Assembly (NCBI RefSeq): GCF_008122265.1
Contig: NZ_CP043042.1
Span: 682,001-746,000, forward strand
Source of the DNA: Marinobacter fonticola
Lineage (GTDB): Bacteria > Pseudomonadota > Gammaproteobacteria > Pseudomonadales > Oleiphilaceae
Direction of reading: 5' to 3'
DNA: 64,000 nt
The notes under the pieces were generated by a model. The model did no database searches. It saw nothing but the letters and a program-made list of their open reading frames with translations, and was not told where the DNA came from. Positions 9,589-18,442 of the stretch are shown in pieces. How positions within the stretch are numbered: the first letter of the stretch is position 1; each line of letters begins with the position of its first letter. The translations under genes were made by a program, and so were the position numbers.

Positions 9589-10733
9589 CCGTTTACCTCC
9601 CGCGCAATGCGGCTCATATAGGCGGTGAAGGTATCCGTATACCGCGGTGTGGGAATGAGAAACGCGTCGTGCCCCCACGGAGCGTCGATTTCGGCGTAGC
9701 TCACCTTTCTGCGGGCGGCGATCATGGCTTTGACCAGTTCCTCGGAGCGGGCTGGGGTAAAGCGCCAGTCGGTGCTGAAGGAAAGCACCAGAAACTCGCA
9801 TTGAGCATGGGTCAGGGCCTTGGCCAGATCGTTGTCGTACTCAAAGGCCGGATCGAAGTAGTCCAGCGCACGGGTCATTAGGAGATACGTATTGGCATCG
9901 AAGGTTTCCGAGAAACGCTCACCCTGGTAGCGCAGGTAGCTTTCCACCTGGAATTCGGCATCGTAGCCGAACTTGTAGGCTTCCTCGCGTAGCTCACGGC
10001 CAAATTTTTCACCCATGGAGGCGTCGGACAGGTAGGTAATGTGCCCGACCATTCGTGCCAGCATCAGGCCATGGCGCGGCGTGGCGTTGTGTTCGCCGTA
10101 ACGGCCGCCGTGAAACTCTGGGTCGGAGGTGATGGCCTTGCGTGCCACCTCGTTGAAGGCGATGTTCTGGGCCGTCAACCGAGGGGTTGAGGCGATAACG
10201 ACTGCGTGGCGGATGCGCTCGGGATAGGACAGGCTCCATTGCAGTGCTTGCATGCCTCCCAGGGAGCCCCCGACCACCGCGGCCCATTGCTGGACGCCCA
10301 GGCGGTCGGCCAGTTGCGCCTGGCTATCGACCCAGTCCTTGACGGTCACGACGGGAAAGTCCGGCCCGTAGGCGCGACCGTTATCCGGGTTGACGGACGT
10401 TGGCCCGGTACTGCCGTGACAGCCGCCTAGGTTGTTCAGGCTGACGACAAAAAATTTATCGGTGTCGATGGGCTTGCCGGGGCCGATGCAGCTATCCCAC
10501 CAGCCGGGCTTGCGTTCGTCCATGCTATGGAAGCCCGCGGCATGATGGTGCCCGCTCAGGGCGTGGCAGATCAGCACGGCATTGGATGCGTCGGCATTGA
10601 GCTCGCCGTAGGTTTCCACAACCAAATCGTAGTGCGGCAGCGCCTGACCGCACGCCAGTGTCAGCGGCTCTGAAAAATGCAGGGTCTGGGGTTGAACCAG
10701 TCCTACGGAATCGGGTGGCAGAGAATCTGGCAT
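9585..10733 (-). CDS. metX: Homoserine O-acyltransferase MetX
   Basis: Alpha/beta-hydrolase of 382 residues that activates homoserine for methionine synthesis. The nucleophile elbow is [12 protein letters not shown], the catalytic Asp is in STDWRFTP and the His in [18 protein letters not shown] is a family landmark in the oxyanion region. The acyl donor (acetyl-CoA or succinyl-CoA) cannot be told by eye; in MetW-linked gammaproteobacterial MetX proteins succinyl-CoA use has been reported, so the usual acetyltransferase name may be wrong. It is the first gene of the metX-metW-DUF4426-rdgB-hemW operon, with a weak ribosome site. Confidence 0.95.
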   Translation of the reverse strand: MPDSLPPDSVGLVQPQTLHFSEPLTLACGQALPHYDLVVETYGELNADASNAVLICHALSGHHHAAGFHSMDERKPGWWDSCIGPGKPIDTDKFFVVSLNNLGGCHGSTGPTSVNPDNGRAYGPDFPVVTVKDWVDSQAQLADRLGVQQWAAVVGGSLGGMQALQWSLSYPERIRHAVVIASTPRLTAQNIAFNEVARKAITSDPEFHGGRYGEHNATPRHGLMLARMVGHITYLSDASMGEKFGRELREEAYKFGYDAEFQVESYLRYQGERFSETFDANTYLLMTRALDYFDPAFEYDNDLAKALTHAQCEFLVLSFSTDWRFTPARSEELVKAMIAARRKVSYAEIDAPWGHDAFLIPTPRYTDTFTAYMSRIAREVNG

Positions 10734-10855
10734 TGACGCAATGGGTTCCTAGACAACGCCGGCAGGATTAAGGGGACTCAGAACGCCGACCAGCGAAGCA
10801 GTTTAAAGGCGGGGCGCGAGGGCTGCAACAGCGCGTCGGAACTCATACCGTAATT

Positions 10856-10890
10856 CCCTAAAGCGCGGCGAGAGCAGCAGCGCTTTAGGG
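10856..10890 (-). terminator. Strong hairpin after the dynamin gene
   Basis: An 11-bp perfect inverted repeat (CCCTAAAGCGC at 10856-10866 with its complement at 10880-10890) lies 19 nt past the dynamin stop. There is no good T-tract, so it may be a processing or Rho-linked 3' end instead of a classic terminator. Confidence 0.55.
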
Positions 10891-10908
10891 CTTGGATGGG
10901 CTGTGTTT

Positions 10909-12873
10909 TCAGGCAATTCCCGAGAGGTTCACCACTTTCTGCTGGATCAGCGTGGGTGCCGGCTTGCGGATTTGGCGTTGCATAGTGTCGGCCAGGTCGA
11001 GCTGTCGATGCAGGTCGCCTATGCTGTCGTCCAGGCGCTTGCGCTCATCCTTCATGGTGCGGTCGTTGCGGGCCATGTCGCGGATGCGGCGGATCTGGTG
11101 CTCCAGCAGCTGCTTTTGCTCCATGGAGTACTGCATGATCGGCAATAGCGCTTCCTGGGGCCAACGCTCGACATCGGCGCGCACGCGATGGTGTAGGGTG
11201 CGGGCTTCGCCCACCATGACGTTGAAGAAACGGCGAATAAGTAATGACTGCTCCGTTAGCATGTTCTTGGGATTGCGCCGGAAACGATCGGACTTCTTGC
11301 GCAGCTCCCGTACTGCAATAACGTGGCGGCCCGCCCGTAGCGGAATCGGTTCGAGGTGACGGGCGCGGGTGTCCTCGTTGTAGCGGCGGTAGATCGAATT
11401 CACCATCTTTTCCGCTAACTGGCCCTCGGCCAGCAGGTTGCTCAGATCATTCTCGAGCAGCTCGAAGAAGTGGTTCATCGCGCGGCTCATGCCGGCTGTC
11501 GTCCAACTTTTGCTGAGCAGGGCGCGCACATTTTCCACGTGAGCGTCAAAGCGGGCCTCGGTCACCAGATCGTTGAGCATGTCGCCCTGGGACTGCATGA
11601 GGCGGCGGCTGGAGCGCAGGGTGATCAACTTTTTGTAGTAGAAGTCGTATTCCTGCTGGGCGCGGTTCGTCAGGCGTTTGAGGGCGTCGCGGTCCACGTG
11701 GGTTTCGCCGCAGGCCTGGAGCTCTTCTTTCAGGGCTTCCAATCGGGTCTGCATGGCCGCCTGGCTGTTCTGCAGCATACCCAGCAAGTCGTTGATCAGG
11801 CTCTGGGTGATCAACTGCTCCTTATGCATGAGGATGCGGTTGATGATCAGCTTTTCCAGTTCCGGCAGGCGGCTGCGTTCGAACAGCGTTTCGTTCTTCT
11901 GCACGCGTGCCAGCAGGCCCTGCTTGGCCGAAACCGGGATGACGTCCTCGGCACGGATATTGAGGTGATCGGCGGTGTAGTCGCGCACCCGGGAAATGGA
12001 CGCTTCGGTGTGCTCCGGTCCCTGCAGATCGTCCCAAAGCACATCGATCTTGTTCAGCACCGCAAAGCGGCCGGCGCGGTGGTCGGCCTCATCGGTGGCG
12101 ATGTGCTCCTTCCAGATCGTCATGTCGCTGGCGGTCACGCCGGTATCGGCGCTGAGCAGAAAGATCACCGCATGGGCGCTGGGCAACATGCTAATGGTAA
12201 GTTCTGGCTCGGAGCCCAGTGCATTCAGGCCCGGCGTGTCGAGGATGCGCAGGCCCCGCTCAAACAACGGGTGGCGAATGCTGATCTGGGCATTGCGCCA
12301 CGCCGGCACCAGGACGTGCCCGGGATGGCTGCGGTCGTGCTCCAGCATACTTTCGTGGAAGCCCAGCTCGCGGGCCTCGCCTGGGGTGACGCTCTTGACT
12401 TGGGCCACTTCGGCCAAGACTTCACGCATGACTGCAGGATTGCTGGCGTCTAAATCGTAGCGCTGCCAGCGCTCGGGCTGCTTGCGTAGTTGCTGTAGGG
12501 AGACGTCCTCGCACCGGGTTTCGATGGGCAGCAGCAATAGGTAGTCTTTGCCTTCGGTGCGATCGTAGAAGAGTTCGGTGGGGCACATGGTCGTGCGCCC
12601 GGCCTGGGATGGCAGCATGCGCTGGCCATAGTCGGAGAAGAAGAGGGCGTTGATTAGCTCCGTCTTCCCGCGGGAATATTCGCCGACGAAGGCAATCGTC
12701 AATTCATCTTCGATCAACAGCTCCAATCCGCGCCGAATGCGCTGGCTAACGTCGTCGGAAAACAGGTCGTTATCCTGCAACCAAAGGCGATAGCGGGAAA
12801 TCTGGCGGATAAGTTCCTTCTTCCAGGCGTGGTAAGCCTCCACCTGATGGGACAAGCTTCCAATTGCGTTCAT
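10909..12873 (-). CDS. Bacterial dynamin-like GTPase
   Basis: 654-residue large GTPase. G1/P-loop is GEYSRGKT at residues 64-71, G2 is probably the TT of GRTTMCPTE, G3 is DTPGL and G4 is NKID. The C-terminal 350 residues are mostly helical with long heptad-like stretches (for example MLQNSQAAMQTRLEALKEEL and later RMKDERKRLDDS-like segments), as in dynamin stalks. No obvious transmembrane paddle is present, so membrane contact would be peripheral. It stands alone between two divergent or unlinked operons. Bacterial dynamins can remodel or protect membranes; the role here is inferred only from the family. Confidence 0.85.
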   Translation of the reverse strand: MNAIGSLSHQVEAYHAWKKELIRQISRYRLWLQDNDLFSDDVSQRIRRGLELLIEDELTIAFVGEYSRGKTELINALFFSDYGQRMLPSQAGRTTMCPTELFYDRTEGKDYLLLLPIETRCEDVSLQQLRKQPERWQRYDLDASNPAVMREVLAEVAQVKSVTPGEARELGFHESMLEHDRSHPGHVLVPAWRNAQISIRHPLFERGLRILDTPGLNALGSEPELTISMLPSAHAVIFLLSADTGVTASDMTIWKEHIATDEADHRAGRFAVLNKIDVLWDDLQGPEHTEASISRVRDYTADHLNIRAEDVIPVSAKQGLLARVQKNETLFERSRLPELEKLIINRILMHKEQLITQSLINDLLGMLQNSQAAMQTRLEALKEELQACGETHVDRDALKRLTNRAQQEYDFYYKKLITLRSSRRLMQSQGDMLNDLVTEARFDAHVENVRALLSKSWTTAGMSRAMNHFFELLENDLSNLLAEGQLAEKMVNSIYRRYNEDTRARHLEPIPLRAGRHVIAVRELRKKSDRFRRNPKNMLTEQSLLIRRFFNVMVGEARTLHHRVRADVERWPQEALLPIMQYSMEQKQLLEHQIRRIRDMARNDRTMKDERKRLDDSIGDLHRQLDLADTMQRQIRKPAPTLIQQKVVNLSGIA

Positions 12874-13283
12874 GGCTAGCCTTCTGCGCGAATTCTGTGC
12901 TGCGGAGATGCCGGAATGCTGGTGCTGGGTGCCAGCACACGACTAGATCACCCGTTTACCGAACCCTTCCTGCGGTCCTTTTATGTCGCTATAACGGTTA
13001 AGTCGTTATACCGGTATCCATCTCGGCGCGACCCTGACGTGGTCGAACCGCCTTGAGAGAATTCCGGCTTATTCTATCTATGGTAGGTCGCGGCGAAAGT
13101 TCGCTTTGTGACAGAGCGCGCGATTACGCCCTGTTTTACCGTCAATTTAACGGCAGGGAAAAGATAAGTGTTTTGAAATCAGTCGTGTGGAAGGCTTTCG
13201 GTCTTAGGTGGATTTTTGCTTCTTTTTGTAAGTCTTTGTTGGTACGGAAGAATTCTACTTTCAGGCGGGGAGGTGGGCGCCGC
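12874..13283 (+). other. 410-bp intergenic region with a 7-bp inverted repeat
   Basis: This separates the dynamin gene from the end of yggT. The only structure seen is TATAACG 12990-12996 with CGTTATA 13004-13010, seven bases apart, about 115 bp upstream of the dynamin start, where a regulator could bind. An open frame on the plus strand (13053-13400) has no ribosome site or protein likeness and overlaps yggT. Confidence 0.5.
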
Positions 13284-13868
13284 TCAAAGAGCGACGCCGA
13301 TGTTGCCCAGTCCAACGCCACGGGCCATGTGCTCGATGATGATGGAAATAACATTGAGGAGCAGGAACACCACAATCGGCGACAGATCCAGTCCGCCTAA
13401 CGAGGGCATCACATTGCGTACCGGACGCATTACCGGTTCGGTGAGCTGGCCAATGAGCTGGATGGCCGGATGCGAGCTGCCCGGGGCGATCCAGCTAATG
13501 ATGACAATCGCCAGTACCGACCAGAAGTAGATCTTGACGATCAGGCCCAGCACCGTAACGACGGACCACGCCAGCAGTGTGACCGGGTTGATCGCCGGCA
13601 GGCCATTGTTGAGTGCAATCAAGATCAGCAGGAACGTCATCATTTGAATAAGGATGGCGAGCACCAGTGCAGCGCCATCGACCCCGCCCCAGCCGGGAAT
13701 CACCTTGCGTAACGGACGCAACGGTGGGTTAGTGGCTTTAACCACAAACTGGCTAATGGGATTGTAGAAGTCTGCCCGTGCCACCTGCAGCAAAAAGCGC
13801 AGCAGGACGATGGTGAGGTAGAAGGTCGAGAGAATCTGTAACGTCGTAATCAGAATCTGCGCCAGCAT
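13284..13868 (-). CDS. yggT: YggT family membrane protein
   Basis: Inner-membrane protein of 194 residues built of two YggT repeats. Each repeat has a pair of hydrophobic helices around an N-P-Q/E-P-R motif: YNPISQFVVKATNPPLRPLRKVIP and, later, QLTEPVMRPVRNVMP. GGAG lies 6 nt before the ATG. It is last in the yggS-proC-yggT operon. Homologues have been linked to osmotic tolerance and, in plastids, to thylakoid or division functions, but no biochemical role is known. Confidence 0.93.
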   Translation of the reverse strand: MLAQILITTLQILSTFYLTIVLLRFLLQVARADFYNPISQFVVKATNPPLRPLRKVIPGWGGVDGAALVLAILIQMMTFLLILIALNNGLPAINPVTLLAWSVVTVLGLIVKIYFWSVLAIVIISWIAPGSSHPAIQLIGQLTEPVMRPVRNVMPSLGGLDLSPIVVFLLLNVISIIIEHMARGVGLGNIGVAL

Positions 13869-13941
13869 ATCAGGCTCCGTGCTCAGGTTTCGGCGTCAAT
13901 AATGCGGTCGGGCAGGGCGAATTTCCACCACTGCGTGCTGT

Positions 13942-14772
13942 TTAGTCTTCACTCAGTTCTTTGGCGAGTTCGCCAGACCGTTTGAACGCCGCCTGACCCG
14001 CCTTCTGGACCAGTTCGCGTAGGCCGCCTTCTTCGAAGGTCTTGATGGCCTGTTCGGTGGTACCGCCGGGTGACATGACATTGCGCTTCAGCTGCGCCGG
14101 TTCGTCCGGGCCGCGTGCAGCCATTTCTGCGGCGCCAGCCATGGTTTGGATTGCCAGCCGGCGCGCCGTCCCCGCTTCCAGACCGTTGGCGATGGCGGCC
14201 TCTTCCAGCGCTTCAAGGATGAGGAAGAAATAGGCCGGCCCGCTACCGGACAGCGCCGTGACCGAATGCAGCAGGTCTTCGTTATCCACCCAGACAGCCA
14301 CGCCGATACTCTCGAAGATGGCGGTAACCGCATCGCACTGCTCGGCTTTAACGTCCTCCGTGGCGTACAGGCCCGCAGCGCCTTTGCCGACCAGCGATGG
14401 CGTGTTGGGCATCACGCGGATCACCGGCAATCCGCCGCCGAGCCAGCTGTCGAGTGTGGCGCATTCGAGACCGGCAGCAATAGAAACCATCAGCGGCCGG
14501 GTATTCTGTACCATTGGCGCGATGTCTTGGCAAACGTCGCGCATGGCCTGGGGTTTGACGGCAAGGACGATAATATCCGCCTGCTGGGCGCAATGGCGGT
14601 TGTCGGTGGTGACGCTGACGCCGAAGCGATTACGAATGGCCTGTAAGTGATCGTCGTCCGGGGCGCTGACCCAGATGTTGTCGCCACTGTATCCGTTTTC
14701 GAGCATGCCGCCGATGATGGCACTTGCCATGTTGCCGGCACCGATGAATGCGATCGTCTGGGGTTTGCTCAC
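13942..14772 (-). CDS. proC: Pyrroline-5-carboxylate reductase
   Basis: Last step of proline synthesis, reducing 1-pyrroline-5-carboxylate with NAD(P)H. 276 residues. The N-terminal Rossmann motif is IAFIGAGNMASAIIGG. VLAVKPQAMRDV and the C-terminal signature ALSGSGPAYFFLILEAL...SPGGTTEQAIKTFEEGG are clear. The start is a GTG at 14770-14772 with GGAG 7 nt upstream. It sits in an operon with yggS upstream and yggT downstream. Confidence 0.96.
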   Translation of the reverse strand: MSKPQTIAFIGAGNMASAIIGGMLENGYSGDNIWVSAPDDDHLQAIRNRFGVSVTTDNRHCAQQADIIVLAVKPQAMRDVCQDIAPMVQNTRPLMVSIAAGLECATLDSWLGGGLPVIRVMPNTPSLVGKGAAGLYATEDVKAEQCDAVTAIFESIGVAVWVDNEDLLHSVTALSGSGPAYFFLILEALEEAAIANGLEAGTARRLAIQTMAGAAEMAARGPDEPAQLKRNVMSPGGTTEQAIKTFEEGGLRELVQKAGQAAFKRSGELAKELSED

Positions 14773-14833
14773 ACTTGAACTCCGTCAGTCTTATGGAACA
14801 TGTCAGTCGTTAAACCGTCCTGATGGCTAAGGC

Positions 14834-14871
14834 CCGATGATAACGGGCTGATGATAACGGCCTGATGATAG
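14834..14871 (+). repeat. Short imperfect triplicate repeat upstream of proC
   Basis: Three successive copies of about 14 bp with core GATGATAACGG; the last is degenerate. They lie between yggS and proC, about 60-100 nt before the proC start. Probably slippage; no function is evident. Confidence 0.6.
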
Positions 14872-14886
14872 CAGAGCCCCGGCGGC

Positions 14887-15585
14887 TTACGCCTCCCGCG
14901 CGCCAAACAGCGCCGTGCCGACGCGCACTATCGTGGCGCCTTCTTCTATGGCCAGGTCCAAGTCGCCGCTCATGCCCATCGAGAGCGTGTCGAGCCCCGT
15001 GGCACCGGGGTGGGCATGGCGTAACTGGTTCAGCATACTGGCCAGCGCCCGGAAACGCGCGCGCAGGCTCTCCTCGGACTGATCCGGATCGGGGATGGCC
15101 ATTAAGCCCCGCAGACGCACGTTGGGTAACTGCAGTACGTCGGTAGCCAGTTGCGGAATCGATTCGAGCGTGGTGCCGGACTTGGTCTCTTCGTTATCCA
15201 CATTCACTTGAAGGCAGATGTTCAAAGGGGGTTTATCCTCCGGGCGCTGGTCGCTCAGGCGGCGCGCTATCTTCAGTCGGTCAACGCTGTGGACCCAGTC
15301 AAAATGGACGGCGATATCCCGGGTCTTGTTGGACTGAATGGGGCCGATAAAGTGCCATTCCAAGCGTGGAATATCGGCCAGGGCAGCCATCTTTTCCAGA
15401 GCTTCCTGGACATAGTTTTCGCCAAATGCGCGCTGACCGGCGGCAGCGGCGGAACGCACGTCGCCGGCTGGTTTGCGCTTGCTTACGGCCAGCAGTCGGA
15501 CGCTGTTCTCAGGCCGGTTTGCGGCCTTTGTTGCTTTTTGTATGCGTCGGGTTACGCCCCCAATATTGTCTGCTATGCTGCCCAT
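14887..15585 (-). CDS. yggS: PLP homeostasis protein (YggS/PLPBP)
   Basis: Pyridoxal-phosphate-binding protein of 232 residues with a single alanine-racemase-like TIM barrel. The PLP lysine is in LLAVSKRKP. GENYVQEALEK, WHFIGPIQSNK and the phosphate-binding end STLSMGMS-like DTLSMGMSGDLDLAIEEG are the family blocks. It has no known catalysis and buffers free PLP and amino-acid pools. GAGG lies 7 nt before the ATG. It is the first gene of yggS-proC-yggT and divergent from pilT. Confidence 0.95.
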   Translation of the reverse strand: MGSIADNIGGVTRRIQKATKAANRPENSVRLLAVSKRKPAGDVRSAAAAGQRAFGENYVQEALEKMAALADIPRLEWHFIGPIQSNKTRDIAVHFDWVHSVDRLKIARRLSDQRPEDKPPLNICLQVNVDNEETKSGTTLESIPQLATDVLQLPNVRLRGLMAIPDPDQSEESLRARFRALASMLNQLRHAHPGATGLDTLSMGMSGDLDLAIEEGATIVRVGTALFGAREA

Positions 15586-15730
15586 TCAGGTACCTCTGGT
15601 CGAAACTGGAACCTATTCTGGCTTGGTCTTCGAAGCGACACAAGGCAGGGGCCAGGTCAGAGCCGCAATAGCAGCCGCCGTGGTCCGGGCGTTTGACGCC
15701 GATAGTTTTCGATACCCGGTGATTTTTATC

Positions 15731-15816
15731 ACCTAGACCTAGTCACATTTAACACCTAGCTAGACCTGGTCATTTTTAATACCTAGCTAGACTTGGTCAT
15801 TTTAGTACCTAGACAG
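15731..15816 (+). repeat. Tandem 23-27-bp repeats between yggS and pilT
   Basis: Three full and one partial direct copies begin at 15731, 15754, 15781 and 15807, each opening ACCTAG and containing an AGACYTGGTCAYTTT-like core. They sit 40-125 bp upstream of the pilT ATG in the shared divergent promoter region, about one unit every 2.5 helical turns. They could be iterated regulator sites; no spacers or cas genes exist. Confidence 0.75.
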
Positions 15817-15854
15817 AAACAACAGAACCAAGAAAAGCCTTCCGAGGAATTCCG

Positions 15855-16889
15855 ATGGATATAACTGAACTCCTGGCCTTTTCGGCGAAGCAGGGCGCGT
15901 CGGACTTGCACCTGTCTGCCGGACTGCCACCGATGATTCGTGTTGACGGCGATGTGCGGCGAATCAACCTGCCGCCGATGGAGCACAAAGAAGTCCATTC
16001 GCTCATTTACGACATCATGAACGATAAGCAGCGGAAGGACTACGAAGAATTCCTCGAGACCGACTTCTCCTTCGAAGTGCCGGGCGTGGCCCGCTTCCGG
16101 GTCAACGCCTTTAACCAGAATCGCGGCGCCGGCGCCGTATTCCGGACGATCCCGTCCAAGGTCCTGACCATGGACGATCTGGGCATGGGGCAGGTCTTCA
16201 AGGACGTGTCTTCGGTACCCCGCGGGCTGGTGCTGGTCACCGGACCGACCGGTTCCGGTAAGTCCACGACCCTGGCGGCGATGCTCGACTACATCAACGA
16301 CAGCCGTTACGAGCACGTCCTCACCATCGAAGACCCCATCGAATTTGTGCACGAATCCAAGAAGTGTCTGGTTAACCAGCGGGAAGTTCACCGCGACACG
16401 CTTGGGTTCAACGAGGCCCTGCGTTCGGCCCTGCGGGAAGACCCCGACATTATCCTGGTGGGTGAGCTGCGGGACCTGGAGACTATTCGTCTGGCCCTGA
16501 CCGCGGCGGAAACCGGTCACCTGGTCTTCGGCACCTTGCATACCACGTCCGCTGCCAAAACCATCGACCGTATCGTCGACGTCTTCCCGGCGGAAGAAAA
16601 GTCCATGGTCCGCTCGATGCTGTCCGAATCGCTACAGGCAGTTGTCTCCCAGACGCTGATGAAAAAAGTCGGTGGCGGCCGGGTGGCGGCTCACGAGATT
16701 ATGATCGGCACTTCGGCGATCCGGAACCTGATCCGGGAAGACAAAGTGGCGCAGATGTACTCGGCGATCCAGACCGGTGGTTCGATTGGGATGCAGACCC
16801 TCGACCAATGCCTCCAGCGTATGCTCCAGAAGGGCTTGATCACCCGTGAGGCGGCCCGATCCAAGGCGAAGATGCCAGACAACTTCTGA
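15855..16889 (+). CDS. pilT: Type IV pilus retraction ATPase PilT
   Basis: Hexameric AAA-type secretion ATPase that depolymerises type IV pili, powering twitching and DNA uptake. 344 residues. Walker A is GPTGSGKST at 130-138, the Asp box TIEDPIEFVH, Walker B IILVGELRD, the His box TGHLVFGTLHT. The C-terminal AIRNLIRE motif, diagnostic of PilT, is present. GAGGA precedes the ATG by 6 nt. It is followed by pilU after a structured 182-bp gap. Confidence 0.97.
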   Translation: MDITELLAFSAKQGASDLHLSAGLPPMIRVDGDVRRINLPPMEHKEVHSLIYDIMNDKQRKDYEEFLETDFSFEVPGVARFRVNAFNQNRGAGAVFRTIPSKVLTMDDLGMGQVFKDVSSVPRGLVLVTGPTGSGKSTTLAAMLDYINDSRYEHVLTIEDPIEFVHESKKCLVNQREVHRDTLGFNEALRSALREDPDIILVGELRDLETIRLALTAAETGHLVFGTLHTTSAAKTIDRIVDVFPAEEKSMVRSMLSESLQAVVSQTLMKKVGGGRVAAHEIMIGTSAIRNLIREDKVAQMYSAIQTGGSIGMQTLDQCLQRMLQKGLITREAARSKAKMPDNF

Positions 16890-16931
16890 ATCCGTTGAAT
16901 TCCGGAAACGCGGATTCTGGAGGGCACTATC

Positions 16932-17041
16932 GCGGCACATGGATGTGCCGCCAAAATCGAAGGCGTAAGCCTTTGATTTTGCGAGCCGGGCTAAACCGCG
17001 TTTTGCCCGGTGACTCCGCGAAACGCCAGGGATGGCGTTTC
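16932..17041 (+). other. Cluster of four consecutive hairpins between pilT and pilU
   Basis: Perfect or near-perfect stems follow one another. GCGGCACAT/ATGTGCCGC is at 16932-16951; CAAAATC-AAGGC/GCCTT-GATTTTG at 16952-16981; CCGGGC/GCCCGG at 16986-17010; GAAACGCC/GGCGTTTC at 17020-17041. None has a T-tract. They fill most of the gap before the pilU ribosome site and may stabilise the pilT 3' end or set the pilT:pilU ratio. Confidence 0.65.
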
Positions 17042-17071
17042 AGGAAGGAAAACTACGTCACAGGTGAACCG

Positions 17072-18193
17072 ATGGAATTTGAGAAACTGCTGCGGTTGAT
17101 GGTGGAGAAAGGGGGCTCAGACCTCTTCATTACGGCCGGTGTGCCGCCCAGCATGAAGGTGAACGGTAAAGTGTTGCCGGTTACCAAGAACGCGCTTACG
17201 CCGGAGCAGACCCGGGAATTCGTCTACGGGGCGATGAACGATAAGCAGCGCGCCGAATTCGACGAAACCCACGAGAGCAACTTCGCGATCAGCGCCCGGG
17301 GCATTGGCCGGTTCCGTGTCAGCGCCTTCTTCCAGCGCAACCTGTGCGGCATGGTGCTACGCCGTATCGAGGTGAAGATTCCGCAGCTCGACGATCTGGG
17401 ACTGCCCGATATCATCAAGGATTTGGCCATGACCAAGCGTGGCCTGATTATTTTCGTCGGCGCCACCGGAACCGGTAAGTCCACGTCGCTGGCGGCCATG
17501 ATCGGCCACCGCAATCGCAACAGCCGTGGGCACATCATCTCGATCGAGGACCCGATTGAATTCGTCCACCAGCATCAGGGATGTATCGTGACCCAGCGTG
17601 AAGTGGGCATCGATACAGAGAACTTCGAGGTGGCGCTGAAAAACACGTTACGCCAAGCGCCCGATGTGATCTTGATCGGCGAGGTGCGAACCAAGCAAAC
17701 CATGGAGTATTCCGTCCAGTTCGCCGAGACCGGCCACCTGTGTCTGGCCACCCTGCACGCGAACAACGCCAACCAGGCGCTGGATCGGATTATCCAGTTC
17801 TTCAACCCGGACCAGCACAACCAGATCTGGATGGACCTTTCTCTCAATCTCAGGGCTGTCGTCGCCCAGCAGTTGGTACCGACGCCGGACGGCAAGGGCC
17901 GTCGCGCGGTTATCGAAGTGCTGATCAACACGCCGCTGGTCCAGGATCTGATTCGAAAGGGGGAAGTTCACAAGCTCAAAGAATTGATGGCCAAATCGAC
18001 CGAGATGGGCATGCAGACCTTTGACCAGGCGCTCTACCGGCTCTACGCTGAAGGTGCGATCACCTACGAAGATGCGCTGGCCCATGCGGATTCGGCCAAC
18101 GACCTGCGTCTGATGATCAAACTGGGTGCCGATGCGGCCGGTTCTGATAAGCTTTCATCCACGGTCGACAAACTGTCGATCCAGGACGATTAG
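17072..18193 (+). CDS. pilU: PilT-dependent retraction ATPase PilU
   Basis: Second retraction ATPase, 373 residues. Walker A GATGTGKST is at 130-138, the Asp box SIEDPIEFVH, Walker B VILIGEVRT, the His box TGHLCLATLHA. It differs from PilT in QEATION-like regions and in the C-terminal extension rich in acidic residues (ADSANDLRLMIK...), typical of PilU. In Vibrio and Pseudomonas, PilU strengthens PilT-driven retraction but cannot work alone. I start it at ATG 17072, opening MEFEKLLRLMVEKGGSD, the standard N-terminus; an upstream open frame is not conserved. Confidence 0.95.
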   Translation: MEFEKLLRLMVEKGGSDLFITAGVPPSMKVNGKVLPVTKNALTPEQTREFVYGAMNDKQRAEFDETHESNFAISARGIGRFRVSAFFQRNLCGMVLRRIEVKIPQLDDLGLPDIIKDLAMTKRGLIIFVGATGTGKSTSLAAMIGHRNRNSRGHIISIEDPIEFVHQHQGCIVTQREVGIDTENFEVALKNTLRQAPDVILIGEVRTKQTMEYSVQFAETGHLCLATLHANNANQALDRIIQFFNPDQHNQIWMDLSLNLRAVVAQQLVPTPDGKGRRAVIEVLINTPLVQDLIRKGEVHKLKELMAKSTEMGMQTFDQALYRLYAEGAITYEDALAHADSANDLRLMIKLGADAAGSDKLSSTVDKLSIQDD

Positions 18194-18199
18194 GAACAG

Positions 18200-18222
18200 G
18201 GGTCCGGGCGTTTGCCGGACCC
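18200..18222 (+). terminator. Terminator hairpin after pilU
   Basis: An 8-bp stem (GGGTCCGG with CCGGACCC) and 7-nt loop, followed by TATTATTCT. It begins 6 nt past the pilU stop. The T-tract is interrupted. Confidence 0.7.
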
Positions 18223-18361
18223 TATTATTCTCCCTCCTCGCAGTGCGTCCTAATGCCCGAAAGGGTGTATACGGTCCGGCGCCACGTTCAATCTCCAGTT
18301 AGTCGAACACAAGCGATTGTAATAACTAACAATATGCAATCCGAATGGGTTGCCTTGGCAT

Positions 18362-18391
18362 TTGAGGCCAGCGCTTGCTCGTGCGTATACT
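18362..18391 (+). promoter_or_regulatory. Candidate sigma-70 promoter of the FadL-like gene
   Basis: TTGAGG at 18362-18367 and TATACT at 18386-18391 with an 18-bp spacer, about 35 bp before the start codon. Plausible from spacing only. Confidence 0.45.
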
Positions 18392-18420
18392 CGCATCCCT
18401 ACGACTTTAGGCGGAGATCC

Positions 18421-18442
18421 AATAAAATGAGAAACAACAACA
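18421..18442 (+). promoter_or_regulatory. Candidate Hfq/Crc CA motif over the fadL-like start codon
   Basis: An A-rich stretch spans the start: AATAAA directly before ATG and GAAACAACAAC just after it. It fits the AAnAAnAA pattern bound by Hfq with Crc on mRNAs in Pseudomonas. Inference from pattern and from the presence of crc and a CrcZ-like RNA in the same window. Confidence 0.45.

Noticed and set aside
13053..13400. Plus-strand open frame between the dynamin gene and yggT
   Set aside because: Overlaps the yggT end; no ribosome site and no recognisable protein.
15731..15816. Possible CRISPR array
   Set aside because: The units are adjacent with no unique spacers and no cas genes.
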